The notes beneath the pieces are model-generated. The model saw nothing but the letters and a program-made list of their open reading frames with translations, was not told the origin of the DNA and searched no databases. A program made the position numbers and the translations under genes. 64,000 nucleotides of DNA from Bosea sp. BIWAKO-01 (GTDB lineage Bacteria; Pseudomonadota; Alphaproteobacteria; Rhizobiales; Beijerinckiaceae): contig NZ_BCQA01000001.1 in assembly GCF_001748145.1 (NCBI RefSeq), positions 5,854,501-5,918,500 on the forward strand, written 5' to 3'. Below are positions 50,582-60,433 of this stretch, one piece after another. Within the stretch, counting starts at the first letter, position 1; every line of letters starts with the position of its first letter.

Positions 50582-51923
50582 CCTGTTCCCGCACGCGCCC
50601 GACGATGTCGTCGCCCAGCTCGGCGCCGAACCGGTCGCCCTGCCGCGCCAGGCCGATGTCGTCGTCATCGGCGGCGGCATCATGGGCGCGGCATCGGCCT
50701 ATTATCTCGCCGGCGCCGGGCTCAGCACCACCCTGATCGAACGGGACAAGGTCTCGTCGCAGCAATCCGGTCGCAACTGGGGTTTCGTGCGGACGCAATA
50801 TCGCGACCCGTTCGAATTGCCGCTGGCGATCGAGGCGCTCTCGATCTGGCCGGAGCTGGAACAGGAGCTCGGCCAGGCGATCGGCTGGCGCCGGACCGGC
50901 TGCATCTTCGTGGCGGAGACCGACGCGGAGCTGCAGAGCTTCGCGCATTGGCACGAGGTCACGCGCGACATCGCCGTCGATGCCCGGATGCTGTCTGGTC
51001 CAGAGCTCGCTGGCCTGATGCCGTCGCTGCGTGGCCAGGCGCCCGGCGCACTGCACACCCCCTCGGACGGACAGGCCGAGCCCGCGCTCGCGACGACGGC
51101 CTTCGCCCGGGCGGCGATGCGGCGCGGCGTCCGCGTGCTCGACGATTGCGGGGCGCTCGCGATCGAGACCTCCGCCGGCCGGGTCAGCGGCGTCCTGACC
51201 GAGCATGGCCTGATCCGCTGCGGCACCGTCGTCTGCGCCGCCGGCCTGCAAAGCCACCGCCTGCTCGCCCCGCTCGGCCTCGCCCTGCCGCAGCAAAGCG
51301 TGCGCAGCACGGTCTCGCTCACCGCCCCGCTGCCGCCGCTCAGCGAAGCCTGTTTCTGCGGCTTTGGCATTGGCTTGCGGCAGCGCGCCGATGGTTCCTG
51401 CATCATCGCAGCCGATTCCAGCTCCGATATCGATCTCTCCCTCGATTCCTTCCGCGCCTCGCGCTTCTTCCTGCCCGGGCTGCTGCGCTACCGCAGCGGT
51501 TTCGCCTTCAGGCTCGGGCGGCCGCTCCTCGACGATCTGCATGAGCGCCTCTCCGTGCCGAAGCGTGAGCGGCCGGTAGCGCGCCGGCGCCCGCGCATCG
51601 CCGCCAATGAGGCTCGCGCAGCCAAGACCGGCGAGAGCGTCAGGCAGCTTTTCACCGGTGCGGACGGCATCGAGATCGTGAAATCCTGGGCCGGCCAGAT
51701 CGACGTGATGCCGGATGCGCTGCCGGTCCTCGACAGCCCCTCGGAGATCGCCGGGCTGATCGTCGCGACCGGCTTCTCCGGGCACGGCTTCGGTCTCGGC
51801 CCCGCTGTCGGGCGCCATGTCGCGAGCCTGGCCAGCGGTGCGGGACCAGCCGCCATCCTCGCGCCGCTGCGCTTCGACCGTTTCGCGCGCGGCACCTATT
51901 CGCGCCCGCACGCCCCCCTCTGA
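50556..51923 (+). CDS. FAD-dependent amine/amino-acid oxidoreductase (DAO family)
   Basis: A 455-aa flavoprotein with the GGGIMGAASAYYLAGAG motif near residue 38 and DAO-fold blocks SGRNWGFVRTQYRDP, DGQAEPALATTAFARAA, CAAGLQSHRLLAPLG and, at the end, VATGFSGHGFGLGPAVG. The sequence fits sarcosine/glycine oxidase or gamma-glutamylputrescine oxidase relatives, which convert an amine to an imine that RidA could hydrolyse. It overlaps ridA by 26 bases; ATG 50568 is an alternative start. Confidence 0.85.
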   Translation: MPSSMSALSLFPHAPDDVVAQLGAEPVALPRQADVVVIGGGIMGAASAYYLAGAGLSTTLIERDKVSSQQSGRNWGFVRTQYRDPFELPLAIEALSIWPELEQELGQAIGWRRTGCIFVAETDAELQSFAHWHEVTRDIAVDARMLSGPELAGLMPSLRGQAPGALHTPSDGQAEPALATTAFARAAMRRGVRVLDDCGALAIETSAGRVSGVLTEHGLIRCGTVVCAAGLQSHRLLAPLGLALPQQSVRSTVSLTAPLPPLSEACFCGFGIGLRQRADGSCIIAADSSSDIDLSLDSFRASRFFLPGLLRYRSGFAFRLGRPLLDDLHERLSVPKRERPVARRRPRIAANEARAAKTGESVRQLFTGADGIEIVKSWAGQIDVMPDALPVLDSPSEIAGLIVATGFSGHGFGLGPAVGRHVASLASGAGPAAILAPLRFDRFARGTYSRPHAPL

Positions 51924-51943
51924 GCCCCATTCGGGATGTCGTC

Positions 51944-53461
51944 ATGACCTTTGAGACCGCAGCCCATTACCGGGCCATCGCCGCCACATTGGCGCTGCCC
52001 GAAGGCGCCTTCATCGATGGCGCGCTTGCCCGCCCGGCCGATGGAGCGCTCCTGGAAACCGTCAACCCGGCAACCGGAGAGGCTTTGGGCACGATCGCCC
52101 ATTGCCAGCCCATCGATGTCGACCGGGCCGTGGCCGCCGCCCGGCGCAGCTTTCGCGACGGCGGCTGGTCGCGCTCCGCGCCGGAACTGCGCAAGTCGGT
52201 GCTGCTGCAGCTCGCCGAGTTGATCCGCATCCACGGGGCCGAACTCGCCGTGCTGGAAAGCCTCGACAGCGGCAAGCCGATCCGGGATTGCCTGAAGGAG
52301 ATCACGGTCGAGGTTCCCGCGACCTTCCAATGGTATGCCGAGCTGATCGACAAGAGCTTTGGCAGGGTCGCGCCCACCGGCGAAGAGGCCTGCGCCTTGA
52401 TCACGCGCGAGCCGATCGGGGTGGTCGGCGCGGTGCTGCCCTGGAATTTCCCGCTGCTGATGGCGGCCTGGAAGCTAGCGCCGGCGCTCGCCAGCGGCTG
52501 CTCCGTCGTCGTCAAGCCGGCCGAGCAGACCTCGCTCTCGCTGCTGCGGCTGGCGGAGCTGGCGACTGATGCCGGTCTTCCCGCCGGCGTGCTCAATGTC
52601 CTGCCGGGTCTCGGCGAAACCACCGGACGGGCGATCGGCCTGCACGGCGATATCGACGCCGTCTCCTTTACCGGTTCGACCGAGGTCGGCCGGCTGTTCC
52701 TGCGCTATGCCGCAGAGAGCAACCTGAAATCGATCGGCCTCGAAATGGGCGGCAAGAGCCCCTTCATCGTGCTCGACGATGCCGAACTCTCGCCGGAGTT
52801 GATCGAGAACGCCGTGACCGCGGCCTTCTGGAATGGCGGCCAGAACTGCTCCGCCAATATGCGCCAGATCATCGATCGCAAGCGCCAGGAGGAATATCTC
52901 CATCTGGTCACCGAACGCGCCCGCGCGCTCGTCGTCGGAGATCCGCTCGATCCTGCAACCGAACTCGGCCCGATGGTCTCGGCCGAGCATCGCCGGACGG
53001 TGCAGGGCTTTGTCGAAGCCGGGCATCGCGACGGCGCGCGCTGCGTCCTCGCCTCCAGCCCGGCATTGCAGGTGCAGCCTGGGAACTTCCTCGGACCGAC
53101 TGTTTTCGGCGACCTCGGCCCGCAGATGACGATCGCGCGTGAGGAGATCTTTGGCCCCGTGCTGGGCGTGGTCCCGGTCGATGGCCCGGATCACGCGCTG
53201 GCGGTCGCCAATGACAGCGATTACGGGCTGCACGCGACGCTCTACACCAGGGATCTCGACCGGGCGTTGTTCATGTCCCGGCGGTTGGCCTGCGGCACCG
53301 TCGCGATCAACGGCTTCACCGAAGGCGATCTCAAGACGCCCTTCGGCGGCTATAAGCGCTCGGGCTCGCTGGCCCGCGACAAGGGCCTGGAAGCCATGGG
53401 GCAGTATCTGCAGACGAAGACGACCTGGATCAGCATCAGCGCGCCGCTGCGCCAGGGCTGA
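51944..53461 (+). CDS. Aldehyde dehydrogenase (PuuC/aminoaldehyde type)
   Basis: A 505-aa NAD(P)-dependent dehydrogenase. Cofactor motif FTGSTEVGRLF, general base Glu in GLEMGGKSPF and catalytic Cys in FWNGGQNCSANMR are in place. The PuuC/aminobutyraldehyde group is a reasonable match, but substrate is not certain. It would oxidise the aldehyde left when the imine is hydrolysed. It follows the second flavoprotein gene by 20 bases. Confidence 0.93.
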   Translation: MTFETAAHYRAIAATLALPEGAFIDGALARPADGALLETVNPATGEALGTIAHCQPIDVDRAVAAARRSFRDGGWSRSAPELRKSVLLQLAELIRIHGAELAVLESLDSGKPIRDCLKEITVEVPATFQWYAELIDKSFGRVAPTGEEACALITREPIGVVGAVLPWNFPLLMAAWKLAPALASGCSVVVKPAEQTSLSLLRLAELATDAGLPAGVLNVLPGLGETTGRAIGLHGDIDAVSFTGSTEVGRLFLRYAAESNLKSIGLEMGGKSPFIVLDDAELSPELIENAVTAAFWNGGQNCSANMRQIIDRKRQEEYLHLVTERARALVVGDPLDPATELGPMVSAEHRRTVQGFVEAGHRDGARCVLASSPALQVQPGNFLGPTVFGDLGPQMTIAREEIFGPVLGVVPVDGPDHALAVANDSDYGLHATLYTRDLDRALFMSRRLACGTVAINGFTEGDLKTPFGGYKRSGSLARDKGLEAMGQYLQTKTTWISISAPLRQG

Positions 53462-53506
53462 TGCGACGAGACAGGCAGGCCATAGTCATGGCCAGAGGAT
53501 CAGGCA

Positions 53507-54652
53507 ATGGACAAGGCGATGAGCATGGACAGCTCCACCCGCGCTCAGATCGAGCGCTTCTATGACGGCACCTTGCGGCCCGACGAGATGGTCGCGACGA
53601 TGTCGACGGATGGCGGCTGGTTTCCCTCCCGGACCATCCCGCGCTCAGCAAAGCCATCCGTGCTGAAGCGATCCGGCCAGGCTTTGCCGAAGCTCGCGAT
53701 CCAGGACCACGGAACGAGCTTCGATCTCTACGACTATCTCTCGGTCAACCGCGTCGCCGGGCTGATGGTGCTGCGCGATGGCGAGGTAGTCGAGGAGAGC
53801 TACTCGCTAGGCATCGGCCCGCAGACGATGTGGAATTCCTGCTCGCTCGCCAAATCGGTGGCCGCGACGCTGGTCGGCATCGCGCTGCGCGAGGGCGCGA
53901 TCGAGAGCCTCGACGATCCGGTGACGCGCTATGCCCCGCTCGGCGGCGTCTATGCGCAGGTCTCGATCCGACAGCTCCTGCGCATGGCGTCGGGCATCCG
54001 CTGGCGCGAGGACTATACCGACCCGACCTCCGACCGCAGGCAGCTGCTGGACATCCAGATGCAGTGGCAGACAGGCGGCATCGCCCGCCACATGGCCGGC
54101 CTGCCCGCCGAGACGGCGCCGGGCCAGTCCTGGAGATACAATACTGGCGAATCCTACCTCGTCAGCGCGGTGATGGAAGGCGCGACCGGCACGAACCTCG
54201 CCGATTATCTCTCCACCCGGCTGTGGTCGCGCATGGGCGCGGAGGCCGACGCGACCTGGTGGTCGGAAAGCCCGGACGGCATGACCGTATCCGGAAGCGG
54301 CATGCACGCGACCATGCGTGATTACGCCCGTTTCGGGCAGTTCGTGCTGGATGGCGGGCGGATCGGCGGCGTGACGCTGCTGCCCGAGGGCTGGACCCAT
54401 GAGGCGGGAGCGGCCTTCCCGATCGGCGATAAGCTCATCCCCTATGGCTATATGTGGTGGATCCCTGTCCTCGACGATCCCGCGCTCAAGGGCACCTTCC
54501 AGGCCGAGGGCATCTATGGCCAGTACATCCATATCAACCCGCAGAAGCGCCTCGTCGTCGTGGTGCTGAGCGCGCGCTCGAAGCCGAGCTTTCGCCAGCG
54601 TCTCGAGATCAATGACGACGCCTTCTTCGCCGCGCTGGCCCGCGCGCTATGA
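53507..54652 (+). CDS. Serine hydrolase, class C beta-lactamase/6-aminohexanoate hydrolase-like
   Basis: A 381-aa protein with nucleophile SxxK in NSCSLAKSVAATL, a YNTGES second motif, and SGSGMHATMRDYARFG in the third region. This is the penicillin-binding/beta-lactamase-fold hydrolase family, which includes D-amino acid peptidases and esterases and NylB-type oligoamide hydrolases. No signal peptide is visible, so it acts in the cytoplasm, on an imported amide or ester. It is the last gene in the rightward operon, 45 bases after the dehydrogenase, and could be the first catabolic step. Confidence 0.85.
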   Translation: MDKAMSMDSSTRAQIERFYDGTLRPDEMVATMSTDGGWFPSRTIPRSAKPSVLKRSGQALPKLAIQDHGTSFDLYDYLSVNRVAGLMVLRDGEVVEESYSLGIGPQTMWNSCSLAKSVAATLVGIALREGAIESLDDPVTRYAPLGGVYAQVSIRQLLRMASGIRWREDYTDPTSDRRQLLDIQMQWQTGGIARHMAGLPAETAPGQSWRYNTGESYLVSAVMEGATGTNLADYLSTRLWSRMGAEADATWWSESPDGMTVSGSGMHATMRDYARFGQFVLDGGRIGGVTLLPEGWTHEAGAAFPIGDKLIPYGYMWWIPVLDDPALKGTFQAEGIYGQYIHINPQKRLVVVVLSARSKPSFRQRLEINDDAFFAALARAL

Positions 54653-54853
54653 GATGACCGGTCCGGAGGCACAACCGCGCCGTGCTGCGCGAGCACAGCA
54701 CGTGACAACACCATGGGTGACGTCACCGCGCAGCGCGCTAAGCTGACCCGGCCGCTATCGTGGGCTGCCCGCTGCTGCGATCCAGCGCCCGGTAGTAGCC
54801 GGCAGGCGCTGAGCCGACGTCTTCGAAGCGAGCCGCAGTTCGGGAGATGTGCC

Positions 54854-56236
54854 ATGAACATCTCGATTTCGCGTCTCCTGCTGATCACCGCAGCGGCGTT
54901 CGCGCTGCTCACCGCGGGTGTCGTGGGCTATCTCTTATGGTCGCAGCCCCGGCATTTGCGCGTCGCGGCAGGCCCCAGGGACGGGATCGATGCCAAGCTG
55001 CTGATCGCCTTCAATCGCCTGCTCGACGTCAACCATGCCGGGGCGCGCCTGGATCTGGTCGCGACAGCCGATATGCACGAGAGCAATCGGTTGCTGGAGA
55101 GACGCGACGTCGATATGGCCGTCATGCGGCTCGACGATCCATTGCCAACCGGGGCGGCGCTGGTCGCATTGCTGCGCACCACTCTCGTGATCGCCGCGGC
55201 ACCGGCCCGGCACAAGCTGGAGACGCTCGCCGATGCAAAGGGCAAGCGCCTCGGTCTCGTCTCCCGCTCACCGCTCGACGAGCCATCTTTCGTTCGGCTG
55301 CTCGACCTGTTGGGCATCACGCCGGCAGATGTTCACCTGACGATCGTGAAGCCCGAGGACGTCGCCAGGCTCATCGCCAGCGGACAGCTCGATTGTGTCG
55401 TCGTGCTCGGCGTCCCGGCCGATCCCGTGGTCAGGGACGTGGTCGCCGCGGTGGGCGACAAGAGGAAGAATCCCCCGACGATCCTCAGTGTCGAGCTTGG
55501 CGAAGCTCTGAAGCAGAATACCCCGGCCGCCAGCTCCGAAACGATCGAGAAGAACGCATTTCCTCGCCTGTCCATTCCCGATGACGACGTCGACACGGTC
55601 GGAGTTCCAATCGTGCTTGCCGCCAATCGCGCAGCAACCGGCCCGATGCGCGTGCGGCTCTACAACAACGCGATCATGGAGGTGACGCGCGGCCTGCTCG
55701 AACGGCGCAGCGAGCTGGCGCGCGAGGTGCCGCTTGCCAGCCTGATCACAGCGCCGGACAGCGAGAAGGATGCACGTTTTCCGGTTCACCCCGGCACCGC
55801 CGCCTATCTGGAAGATACCGACACGAGCTGGTCGACCCTCTTCAGTGAGCAGATCTGGAATGTCGTGCTGGTCGGAGGGGTCGTCAGTTCGATGCTCGCC
55901 GCCGCCGGCGGCTTCCTCCACCAGGGCGGTCCCGATCCTGTCGGCGGGATCCTGTATCGCCTGAAGGACATCACGGAACGCGCCGGAGCCTCGACCGATC
56001 CAGCCGACGCGCCAGGGCTGTCTCATGAGCTCGGCGTCCTTGCGATCGACATGGCAACCCTCGGCTACAAGCGCCATTGCAGCTACGAGGAGTTTGCGCC
56101 GCTGCAACTCGCCTATGAGAGCGCTCGGGACGCTGTCGCCGCACTGCGCGCCGGGCCACCGCCCACGGCTCGCGGCAATGTGGCATCCGAGGCCGCTATA
56201 CGATCTGCGTCACTGCAACGGGAGCGCAGCCCATGA
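54854..56236 (+). CDS. TAXI-family TRAP solute-binding-like membrane protein
   Basis: A 460-aa protein with an N-terminal membrane segment (LLLITAAAFALLTAGVVGYLLW), the TAXI binding domain (LRVAAGPRDGIDAKL, ADMHESNRLLERRDVDMAV) and a C-terminal helix (IWNVVLVGGVVSSMLAAAGGFL). TAXI proteins feed substrates to TRAP transporters, but no TRAP permease is adjacent, and the C-terminal anchor suggests a membrane-tethered sensor or receptor. Start ATG 54854 has GGGAG upstream. A clear terminator follows at 56331. Confidence 0.78.
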   Translation: MNISISRLLLITAAAFALLTAGVVGYLLWSQPRHLRVAAGPRDGIDAKLLIAFNRLLDVNHAGARLDLVATADMHESNRLLERRDVDMAVMRLDDPLPTGAALVALLRTTLVIAAAPARHKLETLADAKGKRLGLVSRSPLDEPSFVRLLDLLGITPADVHLTIVKPEDVARLIASGQLDCVVVLGVPADPVVRDVVAAVGDKRKNPPTILSVELGEALKQNTPAASSETIEKNAFPRLSIPDDDVDTVGVPIVLAANRAATGPMRVRLYNNAIMEVTRGLLERRSELAREVPLASLITAPDSEKDARFPVHPGTAAYLEDTDTSWSTLFSEQIWNVVLVGGVVSSMLAAAGGFLHQGGPDPVGGILYRLKDITERAGASTDPADAPGLSHELGVLAIDMATLGYKRHCSYEEFAPLQLAYESARDAVAALRAGPPPTARGNVASEAAIRSASLQRERSP

Positions 56237-56330
56237 GCGCCGAGCGCGACCAGGTCTGACCGATCGACCGCACCTCCGCGCCATTCACTCACGCGGGTGT
56301 AACCGCGAGACCAAGGGCTTTCAGAGGCCG

Positions 56331-56369
56331 GGGCACCGGGAGCGGGGTCGTTCCGGTGCCCTCTCTTTT
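56331..56369 (+). terminator. Rho-independent terminator
   Basis: GGGCACCGG (56331-56339) pairs perfectly with CCGGTGCCC (56353-56361), followed by TCTCTTTT. It is at the end of the TAXI gene and faces the convergent DUF1254 gene. Confidence 0.85.
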
Positions 56370-56373
56370 GGGG

Positions 56374-57810
56374 CTATTGGCCCACGACGAGTGGAAGCCC
56401 CTGCGCCCTGGTGACGACTGGAGGGTTCCATTTGCCGGTCAAGACCTCGGATTTCGGGCCGTAGAGGCGCATCGTCAGATTGAACTCGCCCTTCGGCGCC
56501 GGAAGCCAGTTCGCCTCCTTGTCCTTGCCCGGATTGTCGTTCTGGAAATACAAATCGAGCGATCCGTCAGAGTTGAATTTGAACGGCATCCAGCTGCTCA
56601 CCGCAAAGCGGTTGAGGCTGTTGGCGACCTGGAAGCCCTCCGGGTCGTAGAGCGTGACCGACCAGAAGGCGTTCACAGGTGGCAGGGCGCCCTTATCGAA
56701 ATGCAGCGTGTATTTGCTGGCGCCGTTGAGCGGCCTGCCGGCTTCGTCACCGAGATTGAGAGGGTAGATCGCATCTTCGGGGAGATTGGCGCCCAGGCCT
56801 GCCTGCGCAACGATGGCGCGCTTGAGATAGTAATTTCCGTAGACGCCCATGGTGTCGGTGTTCATCGACCAATGGTTCGCCACCCGGGCAAGCGTCGGGA
56901 TCTTCCATTCCATGAGCTTCTGCCCGGCATCCGGCGCAGCGTCGAGGCCCTTCTTCACCGCTGGCGGGAGCTTGTCGATATCGAAGCTTTCGCCCGGAAC
57001 GATGCCGATGCGCTTCATCTGAGCGATGATCGGCTGATCCGTGGCATGCGGCGGATGAAGCTTCAGCAACTCGGCAGCATAAGCGAAGTATTTGGCCGCC
57101 GGCATGGTGTCGACCTGAATTTTCGGCGCCGTCTTCATGTCGATGCCTGGATCGATCGTCACCTGGATCGGCTTCGGCGTCTTGCCCCAGTCGGACAGAG
57201 CCGTGACCTTGTAGCCGGCCTGGATCTTGTGAACGGCCTCATAATCCGGCGGGCCGTCCGTCTTCGTCCGGCCGATGACCCAGACATAGGGCGTCGTCGC
57301 ACCAATACCCGTCATTCCGGCTGGGACCGTCCCGGTCCAACCCGGAGGCGTGAGCAGGAAATTGCCGGCTTGCGTCCCCGTCGTCCGCCATCCCGGCGAT
57401 GCAAAAACGTCTGTCCACATGTCGAGCATTGGCAAAAGATAGAAACGCCCTCCCGTATCGGGGGCAGATACGACTTGCGGCTCCTGGGTCAGATCGAGCC
57501 ACGCAATAGAGTAGAGCGTATCGAAATTGACCCTGACGACGACCTTCATATCGGCCGGCGGGAACGCTGGCACGTTCACGAACATGTTCATCGGGCCCTT
57601 TCCGAATTCTTTTCCGGCCTCGATGTTCGTGGATTGCTTTCGGGTTATATCCATGGTGATCAGCGGATAGAAGTAGAGATAGGCATCGAGACCGATGGCT
57701 TGCGCCTCGACTTCGGTCAGCGCCGGCTGCGAGCTCTGGGCCACCGCGCCGTGTACGGATCCAAAACCAAGAAGAACACCAAGAGACAATCCAATCGCAA
57801 TTTTATTCAT
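56374..57810 (-). CDS. Exported DUF1254/DUF1214 domain protein
   Basis: A 478-aa protein with a signal peptide (KIAIGLSLGVLLGFGSVHGAVA, cleavage after AVA). The DUF1254 part has AYLYFYPLITMDITRKQ and NFDTLYSIAWLDLTQEPQVV; the DUF1214 part has NLNRFAVSSWMPFKFNSDGSLDLYFQ. The pair is common in proteobacteria; the biochemical activity is unknown. The 500 bases upstream contain no gene. Confidence 0.92.
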   Translation of the reverse strand: MNKIAIGLSLGVLLGFGSVHGAVAQSSQPALTEVEAQAIGLDAYLYFYPLITMDITRKQSTNIEAGKEFGKGPMNMFVNVPAFPPADMKVVVRVNFDTLYSIAWLDLTQEPQVVSAPDTGGRFYLLPMLDMWTDVFASPGWRTTGTQAGNFLLTPPGWTGTVPAGMTGIGATTPYVWVIGRTKTDGPPDYEAVHKIQAGYKVTALSDWGKTPKPIQVTIDPGIDMKTAPKIQVDTMPAAKYFAYAAELLKLHPPHATDQPIIAQMKRIGIVPGESFDIDKLPPAVKKGLDAAPDAGQKLMEWKIPTLARVANHWSMNTDTMGVYGNYYLKRAIVAQAGLGANLPEDAIYPLNLGDEAGRPLNGASKYTLHFDKGALPPVNAFWSVTLYDPEGFQVANSLNRFAVSSWMPFKFNSDGSLDLYFQNDNPGKDKEANWLPAPKGEFNLTMRLYGPKSEVLTGKWNPPVVTRAQGLPLVVGQ

Positions 57811-58341
57811 TTCACGCTCCCGTTTCCACCAGAGTCATCTAAAATTACAGTTTTGAATCCAGAATCAGCCTTCCACAAATCAGCGCAGCAATTCGCCGAT
57901 TAAGTAATCAATGGTCTATGATCGACGAACACCTTCGGTCGGCAAGAGCCGCGCAGAATTCATTGTGACCAAGAAGGAGATCACGTCAATTGGGAATGGA
58001 GAGGAACAACACTGTGGCTCACGGGGTGCGAAGAGCTGTTCGACCGGTGCTATGAACCGGCCCCGGCAATGACATCGGAGGCCAAAAGGCTCGCTCCTGT
58101 CGACGAAACCGGTGCTCTGTCCGCCTCAGATGCCTGACTGCGACGATCGAAGCTTGTTATCTCCTGGGATCAGCGGCGTCGATATCGTCCGACCCAGCGA
58201 TCTAAGCTTCCGTGTTTGCGCCGGCTTTCCTGAAATCCGCAATCCACGTCTCGGGCCAATGCTGTAGCACCGTCGCGGATACGCGAATGCCGCACAGTCA
58301 CGGTGCAGATCGCGACGCCGTCGCCGTGGGGATTCGGTTCA
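57811..58341. other. Intergenic region with intergenic repeat copy 2
   Basis: No supported gene. The first 100 bases are AT-richer and should hold the promoter of the DUF1254 gene. The intergenic repeat at 58212-58266 is the only other feature. Confidence 0.5.
58212..58266 (+). repeat. Hairpin-forming intergenic repeat, copy 2
   Basis: GTGTTTGCGCCGGCTTT, CCGCAATCCAC and TCGGGCCAATGCTGTA align with the copies at 34713-34764 and 61355-61412. The outer complementarity is weaker in this copy than in the other two. Confidence 0.7.
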
Positions 58342-58473
58342 TCAGACGACGACCGCGGCAATCAGCGTGAATGCAGCGGCAAGCGTGAAGAGAGCGATCC
58401 AGGTGGGGTAGCGCGGCGCCAGCCACATCCCAAGGGCGTGAACATGATCCATGCTCGGCCGGATGCTTGTCAT
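58342..58473 (-). CDS. Small membrane protein, 43 aa
   Basis: A 43-aa protein with one predicted helix (PTWIALFTLAAAFTLIAAVVV) after a short polar N-terminus (MTSIRPSMDHVHALGMWLAP). GGAG lies six bases upstream of the ATG. It is too short to assign to a family. Confidence 0.5.
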   Translation of the reverse strand: MTSIRPSMDHVHALGMWLAPRYPTWIALFTLAAAFTLIAAVVV

Positions 58474-58803
58474 GATGGGCTCCATTGCATGTTGCCGGGT
58501 TCTGCCCGTCGACGGCGCGGCTGAACCCCAAGGCTGAGGCTGAGGCCAAGGCAGAGGGCCGCTCCGCGAAGGACGATCCGGAGGCGGGCGACGGCCGTCG
58601 GCGACATCATCCCAACGGCATCGGACTTGTGCGGTATCGCGCAAATGCCTGCCCCTTGCCGGGCGCGACTGGGATCGTGGTGGGCCGAGGCAAGGTCGGC
58701 GTCGGGGCTGGTCTCAGTTCGGTCCGAAGCGAGACGGCCCCTTCACTGGACGCTCAATTGGCGGATTAAGCAAGCAGCCGGCCCGCGTCATCTTGGCCGG
58801 GCC
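58474..58803. other. Intergenic region
   Basis: No supported gene. A purine-rich stretch of imperfect hexamer repeats is present at about 58533-58556 (AAGGCTGAGGCTGAGGCC). Confidence 0.35.
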
Positions 58804-59112
58804 TCAGGCGCGGCTTGCCGACGGGCTGACAGGCACAAGCGTAAAGCGATCGCCGGAACGCCGCGGAGCGAAGCTCGTCCTTTGATTGAGGTCGCCGGCC
58901 TCATAGCGCATATAGGCCTGGATCGCGGCCATCGCGGCGCCAAGCGAGGCGTAGGGGCCAAATCGGATCATCGAGAGCACCAGCACACCCCGGTTCTGAG
59001 GGCCGATCCAGAAGTCGTCATCCTGCCCGGCGACAATCGTTCCGAAATGGCGACCGAGCCGGTCCTTCATTTCCCAAACGCTGCGCTCGAGCTGCGTGAC
59101 GACGATGTCCAT
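58804..59112 (-). CDS. Hypothetical protein
   Basis: A 102-aa protein with a beta-rich centre (GTIVAGQDDDFWIGPQNRGVLVLSMIRFGPYASL) and a helical MAAIQAYMRYEAGDL. No family is recognised. The ATG has GGAGG upstream; an extension to 59412 has non-protein-like composition. Real by ribosome-binding site and amino acid pattern. Confidence 0.6.
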   Translation of the reverse strand: MDIVVTQLERSVWEMKDRLGRHFGTIVAGQDDDFWIGPQNRGVLVLSMIRFGPYASLGAAMAAIQAYMRYEAGDLNQRTSFAPRRSGDRFTLVPVSPSASRA

Positions 59113-59505
59113 GAACGCCTCCGGCCGGTCGGTTGCGCGCTTGTGCCGGTCGCGAGGATATGGGGACGATGGGTCATGCCGATAAGGTCGACAGCAGGGA
59201 GGACAGTCGCCGCAGCGCTCCCGGTCAGCGAAGCCCCCGCTGGAACAGCCCGCTCTGAAGGGCAAGGAGCAGTGCTGCCTCGATCGCCGTCCGGAGCGTC
59301 TGTAGCGCGTCATCGCCGCGCGCTGCGACGATCCGGTTGACGCGTAACCGCTCCGCCTTCGGCAGCGCGGGGAGGCGTCGCGATCGATCACGCTCGCCCG
59401 CCGGCATAACATTCCGGCATGAAGTCATGCCTGCCGGCTGATTGCCGGCCGGGACCCGGTTCCTATGCTCGGCCCAAGGACACACACACTTCGGATCAGC
59501 TCTTC
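59113..59505. other. Intergenic region
   Basis: No supported gene and no EcfG-type promoter found. A short inverted repeat, GCATGA-AG-TCATGC, is near 59417-59430. Confidence 0.35.
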
Positions 59506-60330
59506 ATGGCACATGCGACCACCGAGCACACGCGCCCGGGAGATCACGGCGCGACGGCCGATCGACCTGTCGGGCTGAAGCAGACCTCCTTGAACACGGA
59601 TACAGCCGTGGAGATGGTCGGGGTCAACAAGTGGTATGGCGAGTTCCATGTGCTGCGCGACATCAACCTGAAGGTGGCGCGGGGCGAGAAGCTGGTGATC
59701 TGCGGGCCCTCGGGCTCGGGCAAGTCGACGATGATCCGCTGCATCAACCGGCTCGAGGAGCATCAGAAGGGCCAGATCATCGTCGACGGTACCGAGTTGA
59801 CCAATGACCTGAAGAAGATCGACGAGATCCGCCGCGATGTCGGCATGGTCTTCCAGCACTTCAACCTGTTCCCGCATCTGACGATCCTGGAGAACCTGAC
59901 GCTGGCGCCGATCTGGGTGCGCAAGATGCCGAAGAAGGATGCCGAGGAGATCGGCATGCACTATCTCAAGCGCGTGAAGATCCCGGAGCAGGCGCTGAAA
60001 TATCCGGGCCAGCTCTCGGGCGGCCAGCAGCAGCGCGTCGCGATCGCGCGCTCGCTCTGCATGAGCCCGAAGATCATGCTGTTCGACGAGCCGACCTCGG
60101 CGCTCGACCCCGAGATGGTCAAGGAGGTGCTCGACACCATGGTCTCCCTGGCCGAAGAGGGCATGACCATGCTCTGCGTCACCCACGAGATGGGCTTTGC
60201 CCGCCAGGTCGCCGACCGGGTCATCTTCATGGATGCCGGCCAGGTCGTCGAGATGAACGAGCCCAACGAGTTCTTCAAGAATCCGCAGCACGAACGCACA
60301 AAACTCTTCCTGTCGCAGATTCTCCATTGA
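59506..60330 (+). CDS. Polar amino-acid ABC transporter ATPase, GlnQ/HisP type
   Basis: A 274-aa ATPase: Walker [11 protein letters not shown]-loop [18 protein letters not shown], signature [15 protein letters not shown], Walker [13 protein letters not shown] and switch His in [10 protein letters not shown]. It matches amino-acid importer ATPases but no permease or binding-protein gene is next to it; the only possible partner is the exported protein starting at the right edge, 3.6 kb away. The start ATG 59506 is preferred over a longer start. Confidence 0.93.
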   Translation: MAHATTEHTRPGDHGATADRPVGLKQTSLNTDTAVEMVGVNKWYGEFHVLRDINLKVARGEKLVICGPSGSGKSTMIRCINRLEEHQKGQIIVDGTELTNDLKKIDEIRRDVGMVFQHFNLFPHLTILENLTLAPIWVRKMPKKDAEEIGMHYLKRVKIPEQALKYPGQLSGGQQQRVAIARSLCMSPKIMLFDEPTSALDPEMVKEVLDTMVSLAEEGMTMLCVTHEMGFARQVADRVIFMDAGQVVEMNEPNEFFKNPQHERTKLFLSQILH

Positions 60331-60433
60331 GGGCTCGCGGCCCTGCATCCACCGAAGGCGCGGCGCGTTCGAACGCGCCTCGCCACGGGGCGCGGCCGGT
60401 GTAATCTGCCGCCCCCTGCCGAGGTGCCAAGAC

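Noticed and set aside
58485..58769. 94-codon plus-strand frame with a KAEAEAKAEG-like stretch
   Set aside because: It is produced by purine-rich hexamer repeats; the rest is not protein-like and lacks a ribosome-binding site.
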